Shown here in pieces: positions 50,791 to 59,744 of a stretch of 64,000 nt of DNA. Position numbers and translations under genes: made by a program. Under the pieces are notes generated by a model. The model had not been told where the DNA came from and did no database searches. It saw nothing but the letters and a program-made list of their open reading frames with translations. This DNA is from RYN-230 sp963713815 (GTDB taxonomy: Bacteria; Actinomycetota; Actinomycetes; Streptosporangiales; Streptosporangiaceae): NCBI GenBank assembly GCA_963713815.1, contig CAVQNH010000026.1, positions 1 through 64,000 on the forward strand, in the 5' to 3' direction. The stretch's first letter is position 1, and every line of letters begins with the position of its first letter.

Positions 50791-52236
50791 ATGGCTTCCC
50801 CTAGTAGCGCGGACAGCCGCCACGACGTGGTGGTCATCGGCGCGGGCCCGGCGGGTGAGGCGGCGGCGGAGCTCGGCGGGAGCCTGGGCTACTCCGTCGC
50901 CCTGGTGGAGCGGGACGTGGTGGGTGGCACCGTGGTCACCAGCGGAGGCGCGCCGACGAAGACCTTCCGGGAAGCCGCTGTCTACCTCAGCTCCTTCGAG
51001 AAGGAGAAAATCTACGGGGTCACCCTGTCCGCGCCGCCGGAGGTGATGTACCCAGCCATCCGGGCCCGGGCCCGCGAGGTCAGCGAGCGGCTGCGGCAGG
51101 CGGCGCTGGAGCGGATCCGCGACCGCGGCGTGCACCTGGTGCACGGCGAGGCGCGGCTGGAAACCGCGCACACCGTGGTGGCCCGCACCAGCAACGGCGC
51201 GGAGACCCGGCTGGAGGCCGAGCGGGTCATCATCGCGACCGGGTCCAGCCCGCTGCGGCCCGCCAGCGTGCCTTTCGACGATCCGGGCGTCTTCGACTCC
51301 GAGACCGTCCTGAACATCGCGCGCAAACCACGCGAGATGCTGATCGTGGGGGGCGGCGCGATCGGGGTCGAGTACGCCACCATCTTCTCCGCGCTCGGGG
51401 TGCCGGTCACCATCCTCGACAGCGCCCCCCGGCTGGCCGGGATGATGGACGGCGAGATCTCCCGGCGGCTCGAGGAGGTGCTGCTGACCCGGGGAAACCA
51501 GGTAATCCTCGGCACTGGCATGGTCTCGGTGCGCAGGGACGGGGGCGACCTGGCCGTGGGCCTGGACGACGGCCGGCAGTTGCACCCGGACGCGCTGCTG
51601 TTCGCGGCGGGCCGCAGCGTCAGCACACTCGGGCTCGGCCTGGCCCAGGCCAGGGTCGACGTCGATGCCCGGGGCCGGATCCTGGTGGACCGCGAGCTGC
51701 GGACCAGCCGCCTGCGGATCTTCGCCGCCGGCGATGTCATCGGCCCGTCCCTGGCCTCGGTCGCCACGGATCAGGGACGCCAGGCCCTGTGCGGGGCGCT
51801 CGGCCTCGACTTCTCCGCGCATGTCGATCAGATCCCGGCGGCGGCGATCTACGGGCTGCCCGAAGTCGCCCGCGCGGGAAGAAGCGAGGAAGACTGTGCC
51901 ACCGGGGGGATCCCGTATGAGATCGGGCGCTGCGAACTCGGCGAGGCCCCGCGCGGGATCATCGCCGGCCAGGAAGGCTTGCTCAAGCTGGTCTTCCACA
52001 GCGGGACCGGGGTGCTGCTGGGCGTCCATGCGATCTGCGAGATCGCCTCGGAAATCACTGGCATCGGGCAGGCCATGATCCACAACGAGGCGACCATCGA
52101 GGACGTGGTCCGGATGGCTTACAACACCCCGACCTATGCCTACGGCTACAAGCTGGCCGCCGCCGATACCCTGGCCCGGCTGCACCCCGACGTCCTGCGG
52201 GCCATGCGCCTGCCGTCCCGCGCGCACCGGATCTGA
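50791..52236 (+). CDS. Soluble pyridine nucleotide transhydrogenase-like flavoprotein
   Basis: A 481-residue member of the disulfide-reductase family: FAD motif DVVVIGAGPAGEAAAELGG (about 12-30), NAD(P) motif IVGGGAIGVEYATIFSALG (about 186-204), second FAD motif RIFAAGDVIGPS and the C-terminal interface domain (YGLPEVARAGRSE ... AAADTLARL). The redox-active CxxxxC, normally GGTCLNVGCIPSK, is GGTVVTSGGAPTKT here, so both cysteines are lost, as in SthA-like transhydrogenases, which transfer hydride between NAD(H) and NADP(H). ATG 50791 has GGAGG upstream. Followed by MarC after 16 bp. Confidence 0.87.
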   Translation: MASPSSADSRHDVVVIGAGPAGEAAAELGGSLGYSVALVERDVVGGTVVTSGGAPTKTFREAAVYLSSFEKEKIYGVTLSAPPEVMYPAIRARAREVSERLRQAALERIRDRGVHLVHGEARLETAHTVVARTSNGAETRLEAERVIIATGSSPLRPASVPFDDPGVFDSETVLNIARKPREMLIVGGGAIGVEYATIFSALGVPVTILDSAPRLAGMMDGEISRRLEEVLLTRGNQVILGTGMVSVRRDGGDLAVGLDDGRQLHPDALLFAAGRSVSTLGLGLAQARVDVDARGRILVDRELRTSRLRIFAAGDVIGPSLASVATDQGRQALCGALGLDFSAHVDQIPAAAIYGLPEVARAGRSEEDCATGGIPYEIGRCELGEAPRGIIAGQEGLLKLVFHSGTGVLLGVHAICEIASEITGIGQAMIHNEATIEDVVRMAYNTPTYAYGYKLAAADTLARLHPDVLRAMRLPSRAHRI

Positions 52237-52252
52237 CAGGCCAGGAGCCGGG

Positions 52253-52900
52253 ATGAAACTCGAATCGCTGGACGCCGCCTTCGTCATCGACATGTTCCTG
52301 TTCCTGCTGATCGGCATCGGCCCGAAAATCGCACTGGTGCCGTTCCTCGAAGCGACCAAGGAGATGCCGGAGGCCACCAAGCGCCGCGTCCTGCGCAAGA
52401 TGCTGACCACGGCCACGACGGTCGCGGTTCTCCTCCTCATCCTGGGCGGCCTGCTGACCAGGCTGCTGCACTTCTCCCCGGGCGCGCTCGGCGTCGCCAG
52501 CGGCATCATCTTGCTCATCATCGCGGTCACCATGGTGCTCGGGCCGCGAGACCCGGATGGCGCGACCCAGCCAGCGGAGCACACCGACCCGATGCGGCTG
52601 GCCGTCTTCCCGCTGGCCGTTCCCTACCTGCTCAACCCGGCTGGGATCGTCGTGCTGGTCACTGCCTCGGCCGAAGCCAGCACCGTCGCCGTCCTGGCTG
52701 TCGTCGTCGGCGTGCTTATCGTGGTCCTTGCGCTCGACGTCGTGGTGTTCCGCTGGGCCGTGCGGGTCAGCAGCCACCTGGACGCCAGCCGGATGCTGGT
52801 CACCGAGAAGGTCTTCGGCTTCCTGCTCGCCGCGCTCGCGGTGCAGCTGGTACTCAACGGTTTGTCCGATGTCGGCGTGATCCACCTGACCAGCCACTGA
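52253..52900 (+). CDS. MarC family membrane protein
   Basis: A 215-residue six-TM protein of the MarC/UPF0056 family: AAFVIDMFLFLLIGIGPKIALVPFLEAT (segment 1), TATTVAVLLLILGGLLTRLL, GVASGIILLIIAVTMVLGPR, AVFPLAVPYLLNPAGIVVLV (with PLAVPYLLNPAG, the conserved P-x-x-x-P-GP-type block), VAVLAVVVGVLIVVLALDVVVF and FGFLLAALAVQLVLNGLS. ATG 52253 has CAGGAG 6 bases upstream. Only 16 bp follow the flavoprotein stop, so the two are probably one operon. Role unknown; earlier linked to multiple-antibiotic resistance, not confirmed. Confidence 0.88.
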   Translation: MKLESLDAAFVIDMFLFLLIGIGPKIALVPFLEATKEMPEATKRRVLRKMLTTATTVAVLLLILGGLLTRLLHFSPGALGVASGIILLIIAVTMVLGPRDPDGATQPAEHTDPMRLAVFPLAVPYLLNPAGIVVLVTASAEASTVAVLAVVVGVLIVVLALDVVVFRWAVRVSSHLDASRMLVTEKVFGFLLAALAVQLVLNGLSDVGVIHLTSH

Positions 52901-52930
52901 GGGCGGACGATCACGGAAGGTCCGTTTCGC

Positions 52931-54746
52931 TTACGGTGGCGGCGACTCGCCCGAGAGGGCCCGGTCGAGGTTGTATGCGGCGCTGATCAGGGCGAGGTGG
53001 GTGAAGGCTTGCGGGAAGTTGCCCAGCGCCTCGCCGGCCGGGCCGATCTCCTCGGCGAGGAGGCCGACGTGGTTGGCGTAGGTGAGCATCTTTTCGAAAA
53101 CGTACCGGGCCTCGGGGATGCGGCCGGCCCGGGTCAGCGCTTCCACGTACCAGAACGAGCACAGGTTGAAGGTGCCCTCACTGCCAGGCAGGCCGTCCGA
53201 GCCGTCGGTCTCGTAGCGCCGGACCAGGCTGTCGCTGACCAGTTCCTCGCTGATCCGGTTCAGGGTGGCGAGGAACCGCGGGTCGCCCGGGCCGGCGAAC
53301 TTGACCAACGGCATCACCAGCAACGACGCGTCCAGCCTGGTACCGCCGAGGTGCTGGACGTACGCTCGGCGATCCGGGCTCCATCCCTCACGCTGAACAG
53401 CCTCATAGGAGGCATTGGCTACGTCCCGCCAGTGGGCGATGGGGGCGGGCAGCCCGCGCTGGCGGCCGATCCGTATCGCCCGCTCGAACGCCACCCACGT
53501 CATCACGGCCGAGTACGTGCTCCGGCGCTGGCCGCCGCGGCTCTCCCAGATGCCATCGTCGGGCAGCTGCCAGTGCTTGTCCAGCCAGTCGAGTTGCCGG
53601 CGCAGCGCCTCCCACAGGTCGTAGCCGATGGGGGAGCCGTACTTGTTGTACAGGTACACCGAGTCCATCAGCTCGCCGTAGATATCCAGCTGGAGCTGGC
53701 CCGCCGCTGAGTTGCCCACCCGCACGGGCCGGGAACCCCGGTAGCCCTCGAGATGGTCCAGCACGGATTCGGGCACCTGCGGGTTGCCGTCGATCGCGTA
53801 CAGCACCTGCAGTCCCCGGTCAGCCGGCGCTTCCCGGCAGCGTGCCTCGAGCCACGTCATGAAGCTGGCCGCCTCGTCGGTAAAGCCGAGCCGCATCAGC
53901 CCGTACAGGGTGAACGCAGCATCCCGGATCCAGGTGTAGCGGTAGTCCCAGTTCCGGGTGCCGCCGACGGATTCCGGCAGCGAGGTGGTGGGGGCCGCGA
54001 CGAGCGCCCCGGTCGGCTCGTACACCAGCAGCTTGAGGACCAGCGCGGACCGCTCGACCATTTCCCGGAAGCGCCCCTGGTACCGGGAGCGGCGCAGCCA
54101 GTTGCGCCAGTAGGCCACGGTGTAGTCCAGCAACGTGTCGGCCTCGCCCTCGGCTGGCGGCTGCGGCAGGCCGCCCCACTCCAGCAGGAGGTCCAGTCCC
54201 TCTCCCGGGCCCAGGGTGACCGTTGCCGTGGCGGCGGGCCCGGCCACGGAGAATGGCTGGCTGGCGCGCAGGAGCAATTCGGCCTGCGCGCCGGGGCGGG
54301 TGAACACCGCGCCACCGTGGTCGGGCACGTGCACGGCGTGGTCCTGCCGCCCGAAGTCAAACGCCGGGCGGCAGGTGATGGTGAAGACGACGGTTCCGCG
54401 GACCGCCCGCAGCCGGCGGACCAGCACCGGCCCCGGGTGCGGCTGCGGGCTGCCGGGGCGGCGCGGCACCATGAAGTCGACTACCTCGCCGACCGAGCCG
54501 GTGCCCAGGAACCTGGTCACGAGCACGTTGGTATCGGGCTTGTACAGCTGCCTGGTCCGGACTGCCTCGGACCGGACCGCGAAGCAGCCGCCGCGGTCCG
54601 GCGTCCAGGAGGGACGCGAACACCGCCGGGGAGTCGAACCGGGGCAGGCAGCACCAGTCGATCGTCCCGTCGGTGGCCACCAGCGCCACCGTGTGCAGGT
54701 CGCCGACGACAGCGTGATCCTCGATGGCCGGGTAACGGTCAGGCAC
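52931..54746 (-). pseudogene. Glycoside hydrolase family 15 (glucoamylase/trehalase-like), one frameshift
   Basis: About 604 residues. It begins in one frame (PDRYPAIEDHAVVGDLHTVALVATDGTIDW, PRFDSPAVFASLLDA) and after an extra base at about 54598-54602 continues DRGGCFAVRSEAVRTRQLYK in the next frame. The (alpha/alpha)6 core holds TRNWDYRYTWIRDAAFTLYG (substrate pocket), AFERAIRIGRQR, FNLCSFWYVEALTRAGR and LAEEIGPAGEALGNFPQAFTHLALI with catalytic Glu residues. These are family 15 features; trehalase and glucoamylase types are both possible. GTG 54746 has GGGAGG upstream. A signal peptide is not seen. As in the other frameshifted genes, one extra base explains the break. Confidence 0.87.
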
Positions 54747-54845
54747 GACGCCTCCCTGGAGGCCAGGCTCCCCGCAGCGAGCCGGCGCAGTCTGGGAACG
54801 GTGTTCAGGCCGGGTCTTTGCCTTGACCGTAGCAACCACCCCCAT

Positions 54846-54882
54846 GGTCAGCGATCTTCTGCTGTACGGGTGATCGCTGACC
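54846..54882. promoter_or_regulatory. Perfect 11-bp inverted repeat between divergent genes
   Basis: GGTCAGCGATC (54846-54856) and GATCGCTGACC (54872-54882) are exact reverse complements with a 15-base loop, in the 289-bp gap between the divergent GH15 and DUF3303-like genes. Candidate operator or bidirectional terminator. Confidence 0.4.
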
Positions 54883-55035
54883 CACGCAGGCGGCCGTCGT
54901 TGACGCTTGATCCAGGGTGTGATGGGCTGAGGCAGGCCCGAGGCTGGCTCGCGGGGGGCCGTTGGTGTATCACCGACGTCCGTGGTAGTCAGCCCGGGGG
55001 ACTGATGGGGATCAGCCAGAACTGGGGGGATCGTT

Positions 55036-55347
55036 GTGGATTACGTAGCGCTGTTGAAGTTCCGTTCCTCTGTGCCGGCCGCGGAACGAGACGGGGCGCT
55101 GATGCGCCGGGCCGCGTGGCAGTACCCCAAGGGCATCCGGGTGATTGCCGAGTACTGGCCGATAGCCTCGGCGGTGCAAGTCGTCAGCATCTTCTCCGCC
55201 GACACCTTCGAACCGGTGCTGGAGCTCGAATTGGAGTGGAGCGACGTGTTCGACATAGATGTCCACCCCGCTGTCGCAGCGGACGAGGGCCTGAGGATCG
55301 GGTCTGAAGTCATCGGGCGGCTGCCTCGGATGCAGCAGCAGGCTTAA
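55036..55347 (+). CDS. DUF3303-type small protein
   Basis: A 103-residue ferredoxin-like-fold protein. Pattern DYVALLKFRSSVPAAERDGA, QYPKGIRVIAEYWPIASAVQ, VVSIFSADTFEPVLELELEW, DVFDIDVHPAV resembles DUF3303/YciI-like proteins. GTG 55036. No function known. It precedes the N5-(carboxyethyl)ornithine synthase-like gene but on the opposite strand. Confidence 0.7.
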   Translation: MDYVALLKFRSSVPAAERDGALMRRAAWQYPKGIRVIAEYWPIASAVQVVSIFSADTFEPVLELELEWSDVFDIDVHPAVAADEGLRIGSEVIGRLPRMQQQA

Positions 55348-55374
55348 ACCGGGGACACGACCTGCCGGGTAGCG

Positions 55375-56520
55375 CTAGTCCCGCAGTGGGTGCGGATACT
55401 CCGCTGAACGGTGCTGGAAGGACAGAATGCGCGGGTTGCGGATGACCCCGTCGCGGATTTCGATGGCCCGCCGGATCGTCTCGCTGGCGTCCCACGCCTG
55501 CGGGCCGGTGAGGACCGGGCGCAGGTGCGGAAGCAGGGCCTCGCTTATCTCCCAGGTAGCGGAGTCCCACAGGTACGACGGGCTGTGGTCAACGGCGTAA
55601 TAGTGAACGTTCTCGCCGACCGTGACCATGGGCGCGGCGAAGCTCGTGGGCCGTGCCCAGCTGAAGCCCATGCCCTCGTCGCAGGACACGTCCACGATCA
55701 GGCTGCCAGGCGCGAACGAGCCCAGCTCGGCGGTGGTGACGAACATCAGCGGCGCGTCGGTGTCCTGCAGCACGCAGTTGACCACGATGTCGTGCTCGGC
55801 GAGGAAGTCGGCCAGCGGTATCCGGCGGGTCCCGCGCAGCACATGACAGCGGCTGGGGTCGCGGGTGTCCTGCTCGAAGTGCACCATGCGCGCCGAGTGG
55901 ATCTGGGAGGCGACGGCGTTGATGGCACGATGGGTCAGGACGTCAACGTCGTTCACGCCGTGCGCGTTGAGGGCCGTCACCGCGCCCCGGGCGGTGGCCC
56001 CGAAGCTGATGACGGCGGCCCGGAGCCGGCGGCCGTAGTCCCCGGTCGTCCCGATGAGTTCCAGGGCGTGCAGCACCGAGGAGTAACCGGCCAGTTCGTT
56101 GTTCTTGTGGAAGACATGCAGGCTGAACGAGCCGTCGGAATTCCAGTAGTTCATCGCCTCAAAGGCGATCAGGGTCAGCCGCCGCTCGATGCTCAGCTGG
56201 GTGATCTCCTCGTCCTGGACGCAGTGGGGCCAGCCCCACAGGACCTGCCCGTCGCGCATCTGCGCGAGGTCCTCGGCCTGCGGCTTGGGCAGCAGGATGA
56301 CATCGCATTCCGCGAGGAGCTCCTCACGGGTGCGAAGCCCGGCCACGCACGAGGCCAGCTGGCCATCGGGCACGCCGAACCGCTCGCCGTAGCCGCGCTC
56401 GAGATACAGCCGTTCCCGCAGGCCGGGGTCAATCCGCTCGACGTGCAGCGGGTGGATCGCCAGCCGCCGCTCGTTCTCCTTCCGTGACCGCGCTATCACT
56501 CCGAGGCTGAGCTCATCCAC
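55375..56520 (-). CDS. N5-(carboxyethyl)ornithine synthase-like dehydrogenase
   Basis: A 381-residue enzyme of the alanine dehydrogenase/PNT superfamily. N-terminal domain starts VDELSLGVIARSRKENERRL (the KENE block), ERGYGERFGVPDGQL (about 38-52), then CDVILLPKPQAEDL, WGWPHCVQD and AFEAMNYWNSDGSF. Rossmann segment AAVISFGATARGAV (about 163-176). The order fits N5-(carboxyethyl)ornithine synthase, which joins pyruvate and ornithine or lysine with NADPH. I use GTG 56520 because GGGAG lies 5 bases upstream; an upstream GTG at 56541 exists. Opine-like products in actinomycetes are little known, and no partner gene is adjacent. Confidence 0.78.
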   Translation of the reverse strand: MDELSLGVIARSRKENERRLAIHPLHVERIDPGLRERLYLERGYGERFGVPDGQLASCVAGLRTREELLAECDVILLPKPQAEDLAQMRDGQVLWGWPHCVQDEEITQLSIERRLTLIAFEAMNYWNSDGSFSLHVFHKNNELAGYSSVLHALELIGTTGDYGRRLRAAVISFGATARGAVTALNAHGVNDVDVLTHRAINAVASQIHSARMVHFEQDTRDPSRCHVLRGTRRIPLADFLAEHDIVVNCVLQDTDAPLMFVTTAELGSFAPGSLIVDVSCDEGMGFSWARPTSFAAPMVTVGENVHYYAVDHSPSYLWDSATWEISEALLPHLRPVLTGPQAWDASETIRRAIEIRDGVIRNPRILSFQHRSAEYPHPLRD

Positions 56521-56619
56521 GCGCGCTCCCTTGCTCGACACCGACCCCAGGAAATCATGCCCGGTGCCCGTGAGCCGGGATCGCCCAGAAGCTCATTGCC
56601 GAATCGTGGCTGCGGCCCT

Positions 56620-57066
56620 TCAGGAACTGGGCGTTCCGAGCGCGGCTGAGATTTCCTGGATGGCCTCGGTCTCGGCTGGGCTCACGGCCTGCCCTTCCTC
56701 CTTGTGCGCCGCCGCGACCTTGCCTGCCAGGGCCAGGACGAAGCGCCGGTAGTCGACCAGTTCCTCGGCCGTCGCCTTGCTCTCGATCAGTGCCGCCGCG
56801 TCGCGGAGGTGCTGCAGCCCGTTCTCCCTGAGCTCAGCGGCAGAGTGATACCTCGTGTGATCTGCCTTGGGCTTCGCCGCGACGATCTCGTCGAGGAGCT
56901 CGCTGTCACCGTGCTGGGCGCGGGCTTCAGCGTAGGCCTTCGACATCGCGATTGACTCGCGGACCATTCCCCCGCGCGCCGCGGTGACCACGATCATGCC
57001 GGCGCTCGGCGGGCCCTCGAGCACTGCCTTCCATTCGTCGGGCGAGAAGGCTGTCTTTGACGTCAT
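56620..57066 (-). CDS. Conserved helical protein of unknown function
   Basis: A 148-residue all-helical, highly charged protein: SPDEWKAVLEGPPSAGMIVV, MVRESIAMSKAYAEARAQHG, ELLDEIVAAKPKADHTRYHS, LIESKATAEELVDYRRFVLA, and AVSPAETEAIQEISAALG. No cysteine and no membrane segment. It looks like a small actinomycete protein family related to stress or TerB-like helices, but I do not recognise it. ATG 57066. Confidence 0.65.
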   Translation of the reverse strand: MTSKTAFSPDEWKAVLEGPPSAGMIVVTAARGGMVRESIAMSKAYAEARAQHGDSELLDEIVAAKPKADHTRYHSAAELRENGLQHLRDAAALIESKATAEELVDYRRFVLALAGKVAAAHKEEGQAVSPAETEAIQEISAALGTPSS

Positions 57067-57161
57067 CCGGAGCTTCTTTCCTGTCGATGTGACACGGGAG
57101 AACGTGTGGTCGCGATCATCCCCGGGCCCGGGCCGGCCGACACCAGCCGAGGGCCACGGAT

Positions 57162-57444
57162 GTGCTCAGGGGCCCGCCAGACCGGGAACGGACCTTGACA
57201 ACGCCGCCGGCCGGGCAATACATAGGTGACCGGATCGTGTTCACCTACGACATGTGGCTCGACGGGCGGCACCTGTCCACGTCCCTGACCACGATCGCGC
57301 TGGAGCACGACGGCGATCAGACCCGGCTGACCTTACACCGAGCAGGCGGTCCACTTCGACGGGCTGGACAGCGTTGAGGGCCGGGAGGAGGGAACCCGGG
57401 GAATCCTCGACCAGCTCGGTTCCTACCTGGCCAGCGGCCGCTAA
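57162..57444 (+). pseudogene. SRPBCC (AHSA1-like) C-terminal remnant with one frameshift
   Basis: The second half of an AHSA1/SRPBCC protein: DRIVFTYDMWLDGRHLSTSL and TTIALEHDGDQTRL, then after an extra T at 57333/57334 TYTEQAVHFDGLDSVEGREE and ILDQLGSYLASGR to a TAA. Removing the T restores the family line TRLTYTEQ. The first 70 residues of a normal SRPBCC protein are absent, so this is a 5'-truncated relic even apart from the shift. Confidence 0.65.
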
Positions 57445-57464
57445 CCGTTATTGCCAGTGGATTG

Positions 57465-58709
57465 TCACTCCAGCGCCTGGTACACCAGCTGGCGCAGCTG
57501 CGGGCGGATGGGGTACGCGCTGGATGGCAGGAGCTGGGTGAAGAACGAGACGGTCAGCTCTTCGGCCGGGTCGATCCAGAACGTGGTGCTGGCCGCGCCG
57601 CCCCACGACAGTTCGCCCGCCGAACACAGCACCTTGCCGGGCACAGGGTCCAGGACGACAGCCAGGCCGAGTCCGAAGCCGACCCCGCGGAACGGGGATT
57701 CGGCGTACAGCGGCCTGCCGAATGTCTCCAGGTCAAGGCCGCCAGGAAGGTGGTTGCGGGTCATGTAGCCGACCGTGCGCGGGCTCAGCAGCCGCGTGCC
57801 CTCCAGTTCCCCGGCCGGGCTGTCCGGGCGGTGCAGCAGCATCTGGGTGAAGCGGTGATAGTCCGCGGCGGTCGAGACCAGGCCACCGCCTCCGCCGAGC
57901 AGGGCCGGCTGGCGGCGGGCGGCGTCGCCCAGGGCGTCGAGCCGGGCCGCCGTACCGCCGGCCCCGGGCGTGTACAGGGCAGCCAGGCGGGGCAGCTGGG
58001 TTTCCCCGGCGCAGAAGCCGGTGTCGGTCATGCCCAGCGGGCGCAGGATCCTCGCCGCGAGGAACTCGTCGAGGCGCTGCCCGGATACGACCTCGATCAC
58101 CCGGCCGAGCACGTCGGTCGCCATCGAGTAGTTCCACTCCGTGCCGGGCTGGAAGAGCAGCGGGATGCCCGCCCAGATGTCGCACGCCTGCGCCAGGTCC
58201 ACGCCGGGGGGTGCCGACCATTCGAATCCGGCGGCCCGGTACATGGCATCCACCGGATGTACCCGGTGGAACCCGTACGTCAGGCCCGCGGTATGGGTGA
58301 GCAGGTGCCAGATCCGCACCGGCTCGGTGGCAGGCACGGTGACCTGCCGCAGGTCCGAGCCGCCGGCGTACACCCGGACGTCGGCGAAGGAAGGGATGAA
58401 CGAGCTGACCGGATCGGTCAGCGCGAATCCGCCCTCTTCGTACAGCATCATCGCCGCGACCGAGGTGATCGGCTTGGTCATCGAGTAGATACGCCACACC
58501 GTGTCCGTCGAGGCCGGCAGGCCGGCCTCGACGTCGCGGGAACCGTAGCCCGATACGTAGGCCAGGCGGCCGTGCCTGCTCACCGTGATCAGCCAGCCGG
58601 GCAGCCTGCCGTCGTCGACGTAGCGAGCGAAGTGCCGGTCGATCCGCCGCAGCCGGTCCGGATCCAGGCCTAGCTCGGCCGGCTCGGCCTCGGTCTTGAG
58701 CTCGCTCAC
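57465..58709 (-). CDS. Serine hydrolase, beta-lactamase class C/EstB-like
   Basis: A 414-residue hydrolase of the beta-lactamase fold: SxxK as SMTKPITSVAAM (Ser about 76), Y-x-N motif region WNYSMATDVLGRVIEVVSG (about 208-226), and the third-motif-like region WGGAASTTFWIDP near the C-terminus. No signal peptide, so likely cytoplasmic: an esterase or lactonase (LovD/EstB type) rather than a beta-lactamase. GTG/ATG start at 58709 begins MSELKTEAEPAELGLDPDRL. Confidence 0.88.
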   Translation of the reverse strand: MSELKTEAEPAELGLDPDRLRRIDRHFARYVDDGRLPGWLITVSRHGRLAYVSGYGSRDVEAGLPASTDTVWRIYSMTKPITSVAAMMLYEEGGFALTDPVSSFIPSFADVRVYAGGSDLRQVTVPATEPVRIWHLLTHTAGLTYGFHRVHPVDAMYRAAGFEWSAPPGVDLAQACDIWAGIPLLFQPGTEWNYSMATDVLGRVIEVVSGQRLDEFLAARILRPLGMTDTGFCAGETQLPRLAALYTPGAGGTAARLDALGDAARRQPALLGGGGGLVSTAADYHRFTQMLLHRPDSPAGELEGTRLLSPRTVGYMTRNHLPGGLDLETFGRPLYAESPFRGVGFGLGLAVVLDPVPGKVLCSAGELSWGGAASTTFWIDPAEELTVSFFTQLLPSSAYPIRPQLRQLVYQALE

Positions 58710-58893
58710 CGCATCACCCTTCCCCGGGCATCCGGCCCAGGTTAGAAGAGTGCCTTCCGGTTGTTCAACGGCTGCCGCAGCGGGAGGTAATCAATGACGG
58801 GGAAAAGCGGTTCAAGGCCGGATGAGCCGTGGCTCGCTGACGCTGTAGTCTCCTGCGCAAAGAGCGGCAGCGCTGGAGGATGGAGATGAGCGG

Positions 58894-59673
58894 GTGACGT
58901 CACCGGGTGCCGATCCGGCCCAGCCGGCTGCTGCCCGGATCTATGACTACCTGCTGGGCGGCAAGGACAACTATGCGGTGGACCGGGCGGCAGCCGACCG
59001 GGTCCTTGCTGTTGCTCCTGATCAGCGGCGGCTCGCCCGGGCTAACCGGGCGTTCGCGATCCGGGCGGTCCGCGTCCTGGGCGCCGCTGGCCTGACGCAG
59101 TTCATCGATCTGGGCACTGGATTCCCGACCTCCCCGAGCGTGCATGAATCGGCCCGCGAGTCCGATCCGTCGGCCCGGGTGGTGTACGTTGACTATGACC
59201 CGATCGTGCGTGTCCACAATGAGGCGCTGCTGGCCAGCGATGACCGGGTGGTCTCGGTGCAGGCTGACATCCGCCAGCCGGAGGTGATCCTGGGTCATCC
59301 GGACGTGGCGCGGCTGATCGATTTCAGTCAGCCGGTCGGCGTGCTGTGCGTGGCGGTCTTGCACCTGGTGCCTGATGCCGAGGATCCCTGGGGAATCATC
59401 GCGCAGTTCCGTGACCGCATGTGCCCGGGCAGCTGCCTGGTGCTCTCCCAGTTCACCAGCGACAGCGATCCGGACGCGATGGCCGAACTGCGCGCGGTTG
59501 CGGCGGGCACGGCGGTGGAGACGTATTTCCGGCCCAGGAGCCAGATTCAGCGGATGTTCAGCGGATTTGAGCTTCTCGAGCCAGGCCTGACCGACGTTCA
59601 GCAGTGGCGGCCGGAGTCAGTCACGGCGCCTACCCGGCTGAAGATCGCGGGGGCGGTCGGCCGCAAGCCCTGA
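58894..59673 (+). CDS. SAM-dependent methyltransferase, SAV2177/DUF574 family
   Basis: A 259-residue actinomycete methyltransferase (PF04672). Characteristic start AARIYDYLLGGKDNYAVDRAAADR (about residues 12-35), SAM site TQFIDLGTGFPTSPSVHE (about 66-83), VVYVDYDPIVRVHN, SVQADIRQP, LIDFSQPVGVLCVAVLHLVPD, and C-terminal RPRSQIQRMFSGFELLEPG. Natural substrate unknown; many copies occur per genome, often beside regulators. GTG 58894 has GGAG upstream. Confidence 0.93.
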   Translation: MTSPGADPAQPAAARIYDYLLGGKDNYAVDRAAADRVLAVAPDQRRLARANRAFAIRAVRVLGAAGLTQFIDLGTGFPTSPSVHESARESDPSARVVYVDYDPIVRVHNEALLASDDRVVSVQADIRQPEVILGHPDVARLIDFSQPVGVLCVAVLHLVPDAEDPWGIIAQFRDRMCPGSCLVLSQFTSDSDPDAMAELRAVAAGTAVETYFRPRSQIQRMFSGFELLEPGLTDVQQWRPESVTAPTRLKIAGAVGRKP

Positions 59674-59744
59674 TGCGGTCCTGGCCGGTCGCCTTGCTAT
59701 TCCATTACCTTTGACACCACGTTGATCAACGCCGGGGGAGGGCG

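Noticed and set aside
50785..52584. A 599-codon frame antisense to the transhydrogenase-like gene
   Set aside because: It mirrors a well-supported flavoprotein and has no recognisable domain.
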